DNA from: Candidimonas nitroreducens
GTDB lineage: Bacteria; Pseudomonadota; Gammaproteobacteria; Burkholderiales; Burkholderiaceae_B
Assembly: GCF_002209565.1 (NCBI RefSeq)
Contig: NZ_NJIH01000019.1
Span: forward strand, 18,193 to 82,192
Length of the DNA: 64,000 nucleotides
Direction of reading: 5' to 3'
A model generated the notes under the pieces. The model was given only the letters and a program-made list of their open reading frames with translations, did no database searches and was not told the DNA's origin. Within the stretch, counting starts at the first letter, position 1, and every line of letters begins with the position of its first letter. Shown in pieces: positions 16,665 to 25,412 of the stretch. Position numbers and translations under genes: made by a program.

Positions 16665-16756
16665 AAACGTAACCCGCAACCCGCCGCGGCGCGCGGCGGG
16701 TTGCCGCCACGATTTCCGAACCTCACCGCAACACTTACCAACCGCAAAGGCCTGCC

Positions 16757-17785
16757 ATGACCTCCGTGACCCAAACAACAAAAGCCCTCGCCCCCGTCGA
16801 TCGCAACCGGCGGCGCCTGCTGCAATATACCTGCGGCGCCGCAGCCGTGCTGGCACTGCCCAGCGGCGCGTATGCCGACGACTATCCGAGCCGGCCCGTC
16901 AGGCTGGTCGTGCCCTTTCCCGCGGGCGGCTCCTCCGACACCGCGGCCCGCATCGTCGCCAAAGGCCTGACCCAAACCCTGAAGCAGTCGTTCGTCGTCG
17001 AGAATCGCTCGGGCGCGGCCGGCACCATCGGCGTGGCCAGCGTCATCCGGGCCTCGCACGACGGCTATACGCTGGGCGAAGGCCCCGTGGGGGCCACCAT
17101 CATCGCCAAGCTCATCGGCCTGCCGGTGCCCTACAACCCCGTCAAGGACATCGTTCCCATCGCCAATATGGGTTCGCTGCCCCTGGTATTCGCCGTCAAG
17201 GGATCCCTGCCGGTGAAGACCCTGGCCGACCTGGTCGCACTGGCCAAGTCCAAGCCGGGCAAGCTGTCGTACGGCACCTCGGGAGCCGGCACGCCGGGCC
17301 ATCTGGTATTCGAATACTTCAAGAAACTGACCGGCATCGACGTCACCCACGTACCGTACAAGGGCGACGCCCCGCTGACCACCGACCTGCTCGGCGGGCA
17401 GCTCGAAATCGGCATCCTGACCGGGCCGGCCGCGGTAGCCCAGGCCAAGGGCGGCAAGCTGAAGTACCTGGCGGTCACCAGCCAGGCCCGCTACCCGCAA
17501 CTGCCCGACATCCCGACCCTGATCGAATCGGGCTATCACGATTTCAGCATCGAGATCTGGAACCTGCTCATCGCGCCCCCGGGCACGCCGGAGAAAATCC
17601 TGGAAATTCTCAACTCGGCCGCGAACAAGGTTCTGGAACAGGAAGACACCAAGGCGGCGCTGCGGGCGCAAGGCTATCTGCCCCCCACCCCCATGTCTCC
17701 CGCCCAGGTCAAGCAATTCGTCGCCCGCGACCGGGCCTTGTGGGAGACCATCGTCAAGACCACCGGCGTGCACATCGGCAGCTGA
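16757..17785 (+). CDS. Bug/TctC-family periplasmic receptor (orphan) 3, Tat-like signal
   Basis: The 342-aa receptor has an unusually long N region with NRRRLLQ (17-23) before the hydrophobic core, resembling a twin-arginine export signal. Cleavage is likely near residue 40 (GAYA/DDYPS). VRLVVPFPAGGSSD and HVPYKGDAPL are the family segments. It is driven by the promoter at 16636-16664 and followed after 14 bp by the MaoC gene. It should bind the substrate of the CaiB/ECH/MaoC module. Confidence 0.92.
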   Translation: MTSVTQTTKALAPVDRNRRRLLQYTCGAAAVLALPSGAYADDYPSRPVRLVVPFPAGGSSDTAARIVAKGLTQTLKQSFVVENRSGAAGTIGVASVIRASHDGYTLGEGPVGATIIAKLIGLPVPYNPVKDIVPIANMGSLPLVFAVKGSLPVKTLADLVALAKSKPGKLSYGTSGAGTPGHLVFEYFKKLTGIDVTHVPYKGDAPLTTDLLGGQLEIGILTGPAAVAQAKGGKLKYLAVTSQARYPQLPDIPTLIESGYHDFSIEIWNLLIAPPGTPEKILEILNSAANKVLEQEDTKAALRAQGYLPPTPMSPAQVKQFVARDRALWETIVKTTGVHIGS

Positions 17786-17799
17786 CGCGAGGCCCCGAC

Positions 17800-18255
17800 A
17801 TGCTGGAAGTCGAAACCCCCCAAGACCTCGCCCGCCACGCCGGGAGCGCCCTGGGGACGAGCCGCTGGTTCACCATCACGCAGGAACACATCGACCAGTA
17901 CGCCACACTGACCGGCGACGATTTCTGGGTGCACGTCGACCAGGAGCGCGCCAGCCGCGAGATGCCGGGCGGCAAGACGATTGCCCATGGCTTCTTCGTC
18001 CTGTCGCTCATCCCTTTGCTGGCCCGCGATATTTTTCATATACAGCGGCGCGGCGTGGGGCTGAACTATGGCCTGAACCGGGTGCGCTACACGGCTCCGG
18101 TGCCGGTGGGCTCGCGGGTGCGCCTGCACCAGACGCTGCTGCGCGCCGAGCCAGCCAAGGGCGGCACCCTGTTCACCTTCGAAGACCGCTACGAAATCGA
18201 AGGACAGGAACGCCCGGCCCTGCTGGCCGAGATGCTGCTGCTGATCTACGACTGA
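17800..18255 (+). CDS. MaoC-family hot-dog dehydratase
   Basis: The 151-aa protein is a single hot-dog domain of the MaoC/NodN type. The hydratase signature appears as TGDDFWVHVDQERASRE followed by KTIAHGFFVLS, with an Asp and a His as catalytic pair. Family knowledge: (R)-specific enoyl-CoA hydration. ATG at 17800 begins 14 bp after the Bug stop; the open frame upstream overlaps the Bug gene and is not used. Together with the divergent CaiB and crotonase it forms a short CoA-thioester pathway. Confidence 0.9.
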   Translation: MLEVETPQDLARHAGSALGTSRWFTITQEHIDQYATLTGDDFWVHVDQERASREMPGGKTIAHGFFVLSLIPLLARDIFHIQRRGVGLNYGLNRVRYTAPVPVGSRVRLHQTLLRAEPAKGGTLFTFEDRYEIEGQERPALLAEMLLLIYD

Positions 18256-18295
18256 AGCCCGGCGCGGCACCGCCGGGGAAAAACCGCCAGGTACA

Positions 18296-18347
18296 AAAAG
18301 CCGCCGCGCCGAAGCAGGTATCGCGCAGCTAAGGCGCGGCGGCTTTT
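18296..18347. terminator. Bidirectional intrinsic terminator
   Basis: AAAAGCCGCCGCGCC (18296-18310) and GGCGCGGCGGCTTTT (18333-18347) are perfect 15-bp complements, giving a GC-rich stem flanked by A- and T-runs on both strands. It stands between the convergent MaoC and Bug genes and should stop transcripts from both sides. Confidence 0.9.
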
Positions 18348-18376
18348 CGTGCCCGGCGGCTATGGCGGCGTAATCC

Positions 18377-19402
18377 CTACTGCGCCGTAATGTGCGCCTG
18401 GCGTATCAGGTCGCCCCACTTCTTGCCGTCCTTCTTGATGGCCTCGGTGAAGGCTTCGGGCGTGCTGTGCAAGGGCTCTATCCCGTACTGTTCCAGATAG
18501 GTTTTCATTGCAGGCACCTTCATGACGGCCACGATTTCCTTGTTCAGATAATCGATGATCGGCTTGGGCGTGCCCGCCGGAGCCAGCACGCCCGACCATA
18601 GCGTCACGTCGAAATTCTCGAACCCGGGTGTTTCCGCAATGGCGGGGATGTCGGGCAGCGTGGGCAGCCGCTTGGCGGCGGTCACGCCCAGCGCGCGGGC
18701 CTTGCCGTTTTTCACGTAGGTGACGAAGTTGGAGACCGTGTCAAACATCATGGTGATGCGCCCCGCCAGGAAATCGCTGATCGCGGGCGCGGTGCCTTTG
18801 TACGGCACGTGCAGGATGTCGACATGCGCAATGGACTTGAACAACTCTCCCGACAAGTGGCTGCTGCTGCCTATGCCCGAAGAGCTGAAAGTCAGCTTGC
18901 CCGGTTCTTTCTTTGCCAGCTGCGCCAATTCGGCCACCGAATGCGCCGGCACCGCCGGGTTGACGACCAGCATATTGGCCGTGACGTGCGTCAGCGCGAT
19001 GGGCTCGAAACTCTTGACCGGATCGTAATTCAAGTGCTTGTACAGGCTGGGGTTGATGGTGAGCACGCCCATGGTGGAGTACAGCAGCGTGTAGCCGTCC
19101 GGCTTGGCGCGCGCCACGAAATCGGCGCCGATCGAACCCGCGGCGCCGGAACGGTTCTCGACCACCACGCTCTGGCCGATTTTCTCGGCCAGCTTCTGCG
19201 CCAGGCTGCGCGCCATGAGATCGGTGGCGCCGCCGGCCGGATAGGGTACGACGAGCTTGATGGGCTCGGCCGGGTATTTCCCCGCCGCCATGGCGGCGCC
19301 CGGCAACAAGGCGGCCAGGCCCAGGCATGCGGCCAGGCCGCACAAGCCGCGCCGCACGCGGCGCCTGCCAGGTTTCAGATCGGGTTGGGCATTGCATTGC
19401 AT
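18377..19402 (-). CDS. Bug/TctC-family periplasmic receptor (orphan) 4
   Basis: A 341-aa receptor whose signal peptide has a strongly basic N region (GRRRVRRG, 12-19), a hydrophobic core and cleavage near residue 39-40. IKLVVPYPAGGATD, GYTLLYST and HVPYKGTAPA are visible. It is the last gene of the minus-strand operon GST - CMD - amidohydrolase - acyl-CoA dehydrogenase - CaiB - Bug, separated from CaiB by 183 bp. It ends at the bidirectional terminator. It should supply or sense the substrate of that operon. Confidence 0.92.
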   Translation of the reverse strand: MQCNAQPDLKPGRRRVRRGLCGLAACLGLAALLPGAAMAAGKYPAEPIKLVVPYPAGGATDLMARSLAQKLAEKIGQSVVVENRSGAAGSIGADFVARAKPDGYTLLYSTMGVLTINPSLYKHLNYDPVKSFEPIALTHVTANMLVVNPAVPAHSVAELAQLAKKEPGKLTFSSSGIGSSSHLSGELFKSIAHVDILHVPYKGTAPAISDFLAGRITMMFDTVSNFVTYVKNGKARALGVTAAKRLPTLPDIPAIAETPGFENFDVTLWSGVLAPAGTPKPIIDYLNKEIVAVMKVPAMKTYLEQYGIEPLHSTPEAFTEAIKKDGKKWGDLIRQAHITAQ

Positions 19403-19460
19403 GGTCTATCTCCTCTCTTTTGCGGCGCGCCCATCGGCGGGCTGCGTTCCACTGTAATGA

Positions 19461-19499
19461 ACTACTGTTGACGACTGCTGTTGATAACTGCTGTTGATA
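19461..19499. repeat. Three 13-bp tandem repeats
   Basis: ACTACTGTTGACG, ACTGCTGTTGATA and ACTGCTGTTGATA lie head to tail in the CaiB/Bug gap, 59 bp upstream of the Bug start. The last two copies are identical. The remaining gap is GC-rich with no gene. It could be a regulator site or a slippage tract. Confidence 0.6.
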
Positions 19500-19585
19500 A
19501 CCGCTGGGGCGGCGTTCGGCCTATCGGCCAGCCGGGACGGGGACGGCAGGGGCGCCCGGCCCGGGCTGCGCCGCCGGCCGCCTTC

Positions 19586-20806
19586 TCAAATGATCTTCCG
19601 GGAGCGCAGGCCCTCGATGGCGGCGCCGTCCATGCCCAGCATCTCGGCCAGTATCTCGTCGGTATGCTCGCCCAATACCGGCGGCGGGCGATGGTAGCCG
19701 ACCGGCGTCTCCGAGAGCTTCAAGGGGTTGGCGATCTGCGGGATGGTACCCACGGTCGGATGCTGCATGTGCACCAGCATCTGCCTGTGCTGCAATTGCG
19801 GATCGTCGAAAACCTGGCTCATGTCGTTGATCGGCCCGCAAGGCACGTTCATGGCGTCGAGCCGTTCCTGCCAGTAGCGCACCGGCTGCGTCTTGATGGC
19901 CGCGGCCAGCATCGGCACCAGCTCTTTCTGATTGCGCGCCCGCAGGCGGTTCAAGGTGAAGCGCGGGTCATCGGCCAGTTCCGGCATGCCCAGCAACTGC
20001 ACCAGTTGCCGGAACTGGCTGTCGTTGCCCACGGCTATCATCAGGTAGCCGTCGCTGCACTCGAAGCCCTGGTACGGGCAGGTGATGGGCGAAGCGGTTC
20101 CCATGCGCTGCGGCACCTGCCCCGAAACCAGATAGTTCATGGCAATGTGCGAGATAGCCGCGAACTGCGCGTCCAACAAGGCAATGTCTATGTATTGGCC
20201 CTCGCCGGATTCATGATCCCTGTGGTTCAAGGCCGCCAGGATGCCGATCACGGCATAGAAGCCGGCGGTCAGGTCGGACACGGCATAACCCACTTTCTGC
20301 GGCCCGCCGCCCGGCTCGTCCGGCGCATTGCCGGTCAGGCTCATCAGGCCGCTCATCGACTGGAAGATCGGGTCGTAGCCGGGGCGGTGGCTGTACGGGC
20401 CGCTTTGGCCGAAGCCGGTGATGGAGCAATAGACCAGGCGGGGATTGACCTGTTTCAGCGACTCGTAGTCCAGCCCGTAGCGGGCCAGGTCGCCGCTCTT
20501 GAAGTTCTCGATCAGCACATCGCAATTGCGCGCCAGGCTGCGTATCAGTTCCTGGCCTTCCGGGGCGGACACATTAACGGTAATCGAGCGCTTGCCCCGG
20601 TTCATGGCCAGAAAAGAAGAGGTCTCGGCCGTCTCGTTGCCCGCCGCGTCGCGGGCCCGATAGCCCTGCTGGCGCACATCGTCGCCGCGCCCCGGACGTT
20701 CCACCTTGATCACGTCGGCGCCCAGGTCGGCCAGCATCTGGCCGGCCCATGGGCCCGAGAACACCCGGCTCAGGTCTAGTACTCGTATATGCGAAAGGCA
20801 CTGCAT
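19586..20806 (-). CDS. CaiB/BaiF class III CoA transferase B
   Basis: The 406-aa protein starts at ATG 20806 with IRVLDLSRVFSGPWAGQMLADLGADVIKVE-type sequence and has the putative catalytic Asp178 in YAVSDLTAGFYA. The open frame extends 57 residues further upstream but that part overlaps the acyl-CoA dehydrogenase gene and is not family-like. It lies 22 bp after that gene. It probably makes the CoA ester that the fused acyl-CoA dehydrogenase oxidises. Confidence 0.93.
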   Translation of the reverse strand: MQCLSHIRVLDLSRVFSGPWAGQMLADLGADVIKVERPGRGDDVRQQGYRARDAAGNETAETSSFLAMNRGKRSITVNVSAPEGQELIRSLARNCDVLIENFKSGDLARYGLDYESLKQVNPRLVYCSITGFGQSGPYSHRPGYDPIFQSMSGLMSLTGNAPDEPGGGPQKVGYAVSDLTAGFYAVIGILAALNHRDHESGEGQYIDIALLDAQFAAISHIAMNYLVSGQVPQRMGTASPITCPYQGFECSDGYLMIAVGNDSQFRQLVQLLGMPELADDPRFTLNRLRARNQKELVPMLAAAIKTQPVRYWQERLDAMNVPCGPINDMSQVFDDPQLQHRQMLVHMQHPTVGTIPQIANPLKLSETPVGYHRPPPVLGEHTDEILAEMLGMDGAAIEGLRSRKII

Positions 20807-20828
20807 GCTGCATGACTCCGGATAAAAA

Positions 20829-23177
20829 TCAGACTGGCAGGCCAAGCACGGCCTTGGCCAGGATGTTGCGCTGGATTTCGTTGGTGCCGCTGAAGATCTT
20901 CGCCGCCGCGGCGTTGAACAAGGGCATCTGCACGTTTTCGACGGCCACCGGCTCGGCCTGCGCCCCCGCAGCGGCAAAGTATGCGTTGCCGATCGTGCCG
21001 GCCTGTTCGCGCGCGGCGTCGAGCAGCAGCAGGGATATGCGTTCGTGCGTCTCGGTAGCCCAGATCTTCAGCAGGGACACATCGGGCGGCAGAGGCTGGC
21101 CGCGCCGCACCATGTCGGCGAACGCCGCATAGGCCGCGGACAGATCCGCCAGGTCGATATGCAGCTGCGCGTAGTCGGCGGCGAAGGCCGCGTCCTCGAA
21201 CAGGCCCTGGCATTCGGCGATCTTGTCGACCATGCCCAGGGTATTGCGGGAATGCTTGGGGCTGCCGCTGAACAGGCGCTCCAGGCCCAGCAGCGCCTTG
21301 GAGATGGTCCAGCCCTGGTTCAGTTCGCCGACCAGATTCTCGCGCGGCACCCGCACGTTTTCGAAGAACACCTCGCAGTACTCCTCGTCGCCGGCGATGG
21401 TGCGGATCGGCCGCACCTGGACGCCGGGCGAGGCCAGGTCGACCAGCAGGAAGCTGATGCCGGCCTGTTTCTTGACGGTCTTGTCGGTGCGCACCAGCAT
21501 GAACATGTGCGTGGCGTCCTGCGCCAGCGTCGACCACGTCTTCTGGCCGTTGACGACGAAATGCTCGCCGTCGGCCACCGCCTCGCAGCGCAGCGACGCC
21601 AGGTCGGAACCCGCGCCCGGCTCGGAATACCCCTGCGCCCAGACATGCTCGCCCGACAAGATGCGCGGCAGGTACCTGGCCTGCTGCTCGGGCGTGCCGA
21701 AGCGCAGCAGTATCGGCCCCAACATGACCAGCCCCTGGTCGGGCGGGCGCCCGACCCCGTAGCGCTCCTGCTCTTCGATATAGGCGATCATCTTGGTCGG
21801 AGACAAGGCCATGCCGCCGTGCTCCTTCGGCCAGGCGGGCGCGATCCACTTCTGCCGCGACAGCGTCTGGTACCAGCCCTTGATCTCGTGCCAGTGCAGG
21901 CGCGCGGTCTTGTGGCGCAGGTGCTCGGGGTAGTGCTTGCGGAAGAAGGCGCGCAGCATGCCGCGGAACTGCGCCTCGGGCATGGCTTCCCAGTCGGCAT
22001 CCTGCGGGAATTCCGTCCAGGCATCGGCATCGCCGGCCGCCGTCTCGGTTGCCGCGGCAGTGCCGCGCAGACTCGAAAAATAGCGCTGCCGGTGCCCACG
22101 CGCATTGCCCAGCTCGGCGCACAGGCATAGCGCTCTTTTCAGCCCCAGGCCGACGTCGGATTCGTCCGAATAGCCCATGCCGCCGTGCATCTGCACCGCC
22201 AGGCGCGTGACCAGGCCGGCCGCCGCTTCGGCGCGCACCTTCAGGCGGCTCGCCTGAGGCGCCAGCTGGCGCTCGTCCGCCTCGATCGCATCCAGCGCCT
22301 GCTGCAATGCGTAGTCGAGCAACTGGATCTGCATATAGCCATCGACCATGCGATGCTGCAGGCTCTGGAAACTGCCTATGGGCTTGCCGAACTGCACCCG
22401 CACTTTCAGATAGTCCAGCGTCATGTCGAAGACCCGGCGCGCAACGCCCAGCAGCTGGGCGGCCTGCGCGACGCGCGCCCGATCCAGCGCCGCGGCCAGC
22501 AGGCCGGGCACATCGGCCCCCTGTGCCAGCACGTTTTCGGCCGGAACCGGGTATCCGCTGATGCGCAGCGTTCCCGCATCGGCCCCGTCGATGCGGCGCT
22601 GGACTTCGACGGCCACTTCCGGCGCCCGCGCCGGCACCCATGCAAGCACGGGGTGGCCTTGCGTACCGGCCAGCGCCAGCCAGCCGTCGGCGCCGGCTAA
22701 AGGCGCCACCGCAACGTAACTGCGGTCTATGGTCAGCGGCGTGCCGGGCGCGGCGCCCGCGGCGGCCAGCTCGGGCTCGAGCTGGCCCAGCCGCGCCTGC
22801 CAGGCGATGCCGGGCACGACGGAGCCATCGGCCAGGCCGCGCAGCAGCTGGCCGCGCAACTCGCTTTCGGGCAGGCTGCCCAGCAGGGTCGCCGCCTGCA
22901 CCGCCACGGAAATGAAAGGCTCGGCCACGAACGAGCGCCCCATTTCCTCGGACATGGCGGCCGCTACGCGCAGGCCCAGGCCCAGGCCATCGCATTCCGG
23001 CGGCACACATGCCGCCAGCCAGCCGGCCTGCGCCACGCCTTGCCAGAAGCCGCGATCCAGGCCGCCGCCGGCCACGACCTGCGCGCGTATGCGCCGGCCC
23101 TGGTCGTCCCTGCCGAGGAAATCCCGTACGCTGTCCCGCAGCAGCTCGAGATCACTTTGATCAAACGCCATTTTCAT
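20829..23177 (-). CDS. Fused tandem acyl-CoA dehydrogenase (two ACAD halves)
   Basis: This 782-aa protein joins two acyl-CoA dehydrogenase-like units. The first (about 5-345) has RVQFGKPIGSFQSLQH and QMHGGMGYSDESD. The second (about 385-775) has a complete flavin and substrate region with GYSEPGAGSDLASL, NGQKTWST and the C-terminal FSGTNEIQRNI. A normal ACAD is about 380-400 aa. Family knowledge: actinobacterial steroid-degrading ACADs are obligate alpha2beta2 heteromers, and FadE34 is a natural fusion of such a pair; this gene has the same design. Bulky or branched CoA substrates are therefore likely. It lies 6 bp after the amidohydrolase gene. Confidence 0.9.
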   Translation of the reverse strand: MKMAFDQSDLELLRDSVRDFLGRDDQGRRIRAQVVAGGGLDRGFWQGVAQAGWLAACVPPECDGLGLGLRVAAAMSEEMGRSFVAEPFISVAVQAATLLGSLPESELRGQLLRGLADGSVVPGIAWQARLGQLEPELAAAGAAPGTPLTIDRSYVAVAPLAGADGWLALAGTQGHPVLAWVPARAPEVAVEVQRRIDGADAGTLRISGYPVPAENVLAQGADVPGLLAAALDRARVAQAAQLLGVARRVFDMTLDYLKVRVQFGKPIGSFQSLQHRMVDGYMQIQLLDYALQQALDAIEADERQLAPQASRLKVRAEAAAGLVTRLAVQMHGGMGYSDESDVGLGLKRALCLCAELGNARGHRQRYFSSLRGTAAATETAAGDADAWTEFPQDADWEAMPEAQFRGMLRAFFRKHYPEHLRHKTARLHWHEIKGWYQTLSRQKWIAPAWPKEHGGMALSPTKMIAYIEEQERYGVGRPPDQGLVMLGPILLRFGTPEQQARYLPRILSGEHVWAQGYSEPGAGSDLASLRCEAVADGEHFVVNGQKTWSTLAQDATHMFMLVRTDKTVKKQAGISFLLVDLASPGVQVRPIRTIAGDEEYCEVFFENVRVPRENLVGELNQGWTISKALLGLERLFSGSPKHSRNTLGMVDKIAECQGLFEDAAFAADYAQLHIDLADLSAAYAAFADMVRRGQPLPPDVSLLKIWATETHERISLLLLDAAREQAGTIGNAYFAAAGAQAEPVAVENVQMPLFNAAAAKIFSGTNEIQRNILAKAVLGLPV

Positions 23178-23183
23178 TCCCTT

Positions 23184-24083
23184 CTATGCTTTGAATCCAT
23201 ACAGCGCGGCCGGGTTGTCCACCCAGACCTTGTGCCGCGTCGGGTCGTCGCCGAACCAGCGCCAGGCCAGATCGATCAAGGCGGCCACGTCCGGCGCATC
23301 GGCCCCCATGCGGACGTAGGGCCAGTCCGAGCCCCACAGCATTCTGTCGGGATTGGCCGCGAGCAGCGCATCGTGCAAGGGCCGCAGCTCGGCATAGTCC
23401 GGCGCATCGCGGGACACCCGGCACACCGACAGCTTCAGCCAGATGCGGCCGGCGCGCAGCAGCCGCAGCAGCAATTGCATCAGTGCGTCGTCCAGCCCCA
23501 ATTGCGGCAACAGGCAGGCCATGTGATCCACCACCACCGGAATCCCGAGATCGGCCAGGCGCTCCAGATGCGTCAGATGGGTCTCGCGCGGGCCCCACAC
23601 CTGCGCGTGCAGGCCGGCCTGCGCCATGACGGGAGCAAGCGGGGCGATGCTGTCGAAACCCACACTGCCCTGCAGCAGGCGGCCGGCCTTGTCCCTGGCC
23701 TCGACGAAACGCAACCCGCGGATGCCGCCGGCATACAGGGCCTGCAGCGCCGCCGGCTCGGTTCCCGCCTCAGCCACGGCAATGCCGCGCAGGGCATCGG
23801 GCCGGCGTGCCACCGCCGCCAGCAGGGCCGAGGGATCCGTGCCGTACGGCGCGGGCTGCACCAGCACGCCGCGGCCCATGCCCACGGTGTCGAGCATTTC
23901 CAGGTAGCGCTCGGCCGGCGCGTCGGGCGCCGCATAGCTGGACGGATGGCGCAAGGGGTAGCGCTGGTAGGGGCCGAAGACATGGCAATGGGTATCGCAG
24001 CTGAATGCCGGCAAGTGGGCGCGCGGCACGCTCGGCATGCGCGGCGTCTCGAGCTGCTCGGGAATGATGGCTGGCGCGTTCAT
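23184..24083 (-). CDS. Amidohydrolase-family (PF04909-type) metal hydrolase/decarboxylase
   Basis: The 299-aa TIM-barrel protein has the metal-binding DTHCHVFGP (His32, His34), VVDHMA and WGSDWPY with the late catalytic Asp. It resembles 2-pyrone-4,6-dicarboxylate lactonase (LigI) and ACMSD-like members that hydrolyse lactones or decarboxylate aromatic acids. Its start overlaps the preceding CMD stop by 4 bp (ATGA), a sign of translational coupling. With the CMD-family gene next to it, a lactone or dicarboxylate ring-cleavage product is a plausible substrate. Confidence 0.87.
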   Translation of the reverse strand: MNAPAIIPEQLETPRMPSVPRAHLPAFSCDTHCHVFGPYQRYPLRHPSSYAAPDAPAERYLEMLDTVGMGRGVLVQPAPYGTDPSALLAAVARRPDALRGIAVAEAGTEPAALQALYAGGIRGLRFVEARDKAGRLLQGSVGFDSIAPLAPVMAQAGLHAQVWGPRETHLTHLERLADLGIPVVVDHMACLLPQLGLDDALMQLLLRLLRAGRIWLKLSVCRVSRDAPDYAELRPLHDALLAANPDRMLWGSDWPYVRMGADAPDVAALIDLAWRWFGDDPTRHKVWVDNPAALYGFKA

Positions 24084-24697
24084 GCCGCGGGCTCCGGAAA
24101 GCGCGCGGCCGGCAGCGCCGTCAGCACGGGCTCGCCTTGCGCCCTCGGCACGTCCAGGGGCGGCCGCGCGTCGTCGGGCATGGGGATCTCGTGCACGTTC
24201 AGCGTCATGGACACCATGGTGTAGTAGCCGATCACGGCCGTCAGCTCGACGACCCCCTGCGGCCCCCAGGCCTGCACCGCTTTTTCATACAAGGCCGTTT
24301 CGACCGTTCCATTGGTGTGCAGCTGGCGCGCGTATTCGTACACCAGGGCCTCGGACTCATCCGCGAACGACGGCCGCTGCGACTGTTTCAACGACTCGAT
24401 GATCTCGGCCGCCAGGCCCGCCTTGAGCGCCGCCTCGCTGTGGATGTACCACTCGATCTGGCTGTTCCAGCGGCGCGCCGTCACCAATATCGCCAGCTCG
24501 TTGAGCTTGGGCGGCAGCACGGTGTCGAAGCGCAGTATTTCTCCGAGGCGCTGCCAACGCTCGGCGAGATCCGGATTGTGCAGCACGGCGCGCAGCGGCC
24601 CGACCAGCCTGCCGCGCGGCCCGCTGACAATATTGTCGTAGACCGCGCGCTGCTGCGGATTCATGGATTCGAGGGTCGGCAAAGGTATACGGCTCAT
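24080..24697 (-). CDS. Carboxymuconolactone decarboxylase (CMD)-family protein
   Basis: The 205-aa all-helical protein carries the CMD signature NSQIEWYIHSEAALKAGL, with Glu82 and His86 in place. It lacks the CxxC of AhpD-type peroxidases, so it belongs to the decarboxylase/lactonase-like branch rather than the thiol branch. It overlaps the amidohydrolase gene by 4 bp and follows the GST gene by 18 bp or less, so it is co-transcribed. A role in lactone or keto-acid processing is inferred. Confidence 0.87.
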   Translation of the reverse strand: MSRIPLPTLESMNPQQRAVYDNIVSGPRGRLVGPLRAVLHNPDLAERWQRLGEILRFDTVLPPKLNELAILVTARRWNSQIEWYIHSEAALKAGLAAEIIESLKQSQRPSFADESEALVYEYARQLHTNGTVETALYEKAVQAWGPQGVVELTAVIGYYTMVSMTLNVHEIPMPDDARPPLDVPRAQGEPVLTALPAARFPEPAA

Positions 24698-24715
24698 GTG
24701 TGTTCCAGTTGATTC

Positions 24716-25333
24716 TCAGGGCTCTTGTGTCGGTTCGGTCTTGACGACCGAAGGCCGCGGCATGAACGCCTGTCCATGCCAGCCGGCCGCCGCGGGCGCC
24801 CGCGCGCGCCAGTCCAGGTCGGGGAAGCGATAGTCCAGGTACGACAGGGCGCAGCCTATGCTGATCGCCCCGATGTCGAATTCCCGGGGCGTCTGCGCGG
24901 CAAAGGACTTGTCCAGATTGGCCAGCACCGCGTCGGTCTTCAGGGCGAAGGCGTCGAGCCAGGCCTGGGTCTGCTTTTCACGCGGCTTGTTGCGCTCTTG
25001 CCTGAACAGCAACAGCGCATCCAGGAATCCGTCGCCCAGGGCCTGCTGCCGCAGCGCCCGGATGCGCCGATCCAGATCCGCGGGGAAGATCGGGCTGGAC
25101 ACGCGCTGCGCCAGATACTCGCAGATCACGCGCGAGTCGTACAGCGCATAGCCGTCGTCCAGCACCAGCGTAGGCAGCTTGATGAGGGGGTTGTCCGGCA
25201 CCAGGTCGAGATTGGGCTCGGACATGGCGACGGGGGTGCGTACCAGGTTCACGGCCTCGGCCTGGCCCGTTTCATGCAACACGATCATGACTTTGCGCAC
25301 GAAAGGCGAGCGCGGCGACCAATGCAATTTCAT
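24716..25333 (-). CDS. Glutathione S-transferase
   Basis: The 205-aa protein has the thioredoxin-like N-terminal domain (MKLHWSPRSPFVRKVMIVLHE, then PTLVLDDGYALYDSRVICEYL with the glutathione-binding Ser/Asp pair) and the helical C-terminal domain. ATG at 25333 gives the normal GST start and is preceded by AGGATGGG; ATG at 25345 would place that purine run inside the gene. It is the first gene of the six-gene minus-strand operon. GSTs in catabolic operons often serve as isomerases or thioether-forming enzymes. Confidence 0.9.
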   Translation of the reverse strand: MKLHWSPRSPFVRKVMIVLHETGQAEAVNLVRTPVAMSEPNLDLVPDNPLIKLPTLVLDDGYALYDSRVICEYLAQRVSSPIFPADLDRRIRALRQQALGDGFLDALLLFRQERNKPREKQTQAWLDAFALKTDAVLANLDKSFAAQTPREFDIGAISIGCALSYLDYRFPDLDWRARAPAAAGWHGQAFMPRPSVVKTEPTQEP

Positions 25334-25345
25334 GCTTCGACCCAT

Positions 25346-25379
25346 CCTATAAACTAAAAATACGTATTTATGACCTTTT
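25346..25379 (-). promoter_or_regulatory. Promoter/operator element, copy 1 (GST operon)
   Basis: This 34-bp AT-rich block matches 25 of 34 positions with the block at 27050-27083 in front of the fumarase-like genes, in the same orientation. The best-kept parts are AAAAGGTCATAA (minus strand, 25379-25368) and GTTTAT. A perfect palindrome AAATACGTATTT lies at 25358-25369. Duplication upstream of two neighbouring minus-strand transcripts suggests control by one regulator. Confidence 0.55.
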
Positions 25380-25412
25380 AATCATATCATTACTCGCCTG
25401 TGCAGGCACCAG

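Noticed and set aside
19474..19499. TTATCAACA on the minus strand, resembling a DnaA box
   Set aside because: It differs from TTATCCACA at a conserved position and is a by-product of the 13-bp repeat; no origin genes are nearby.
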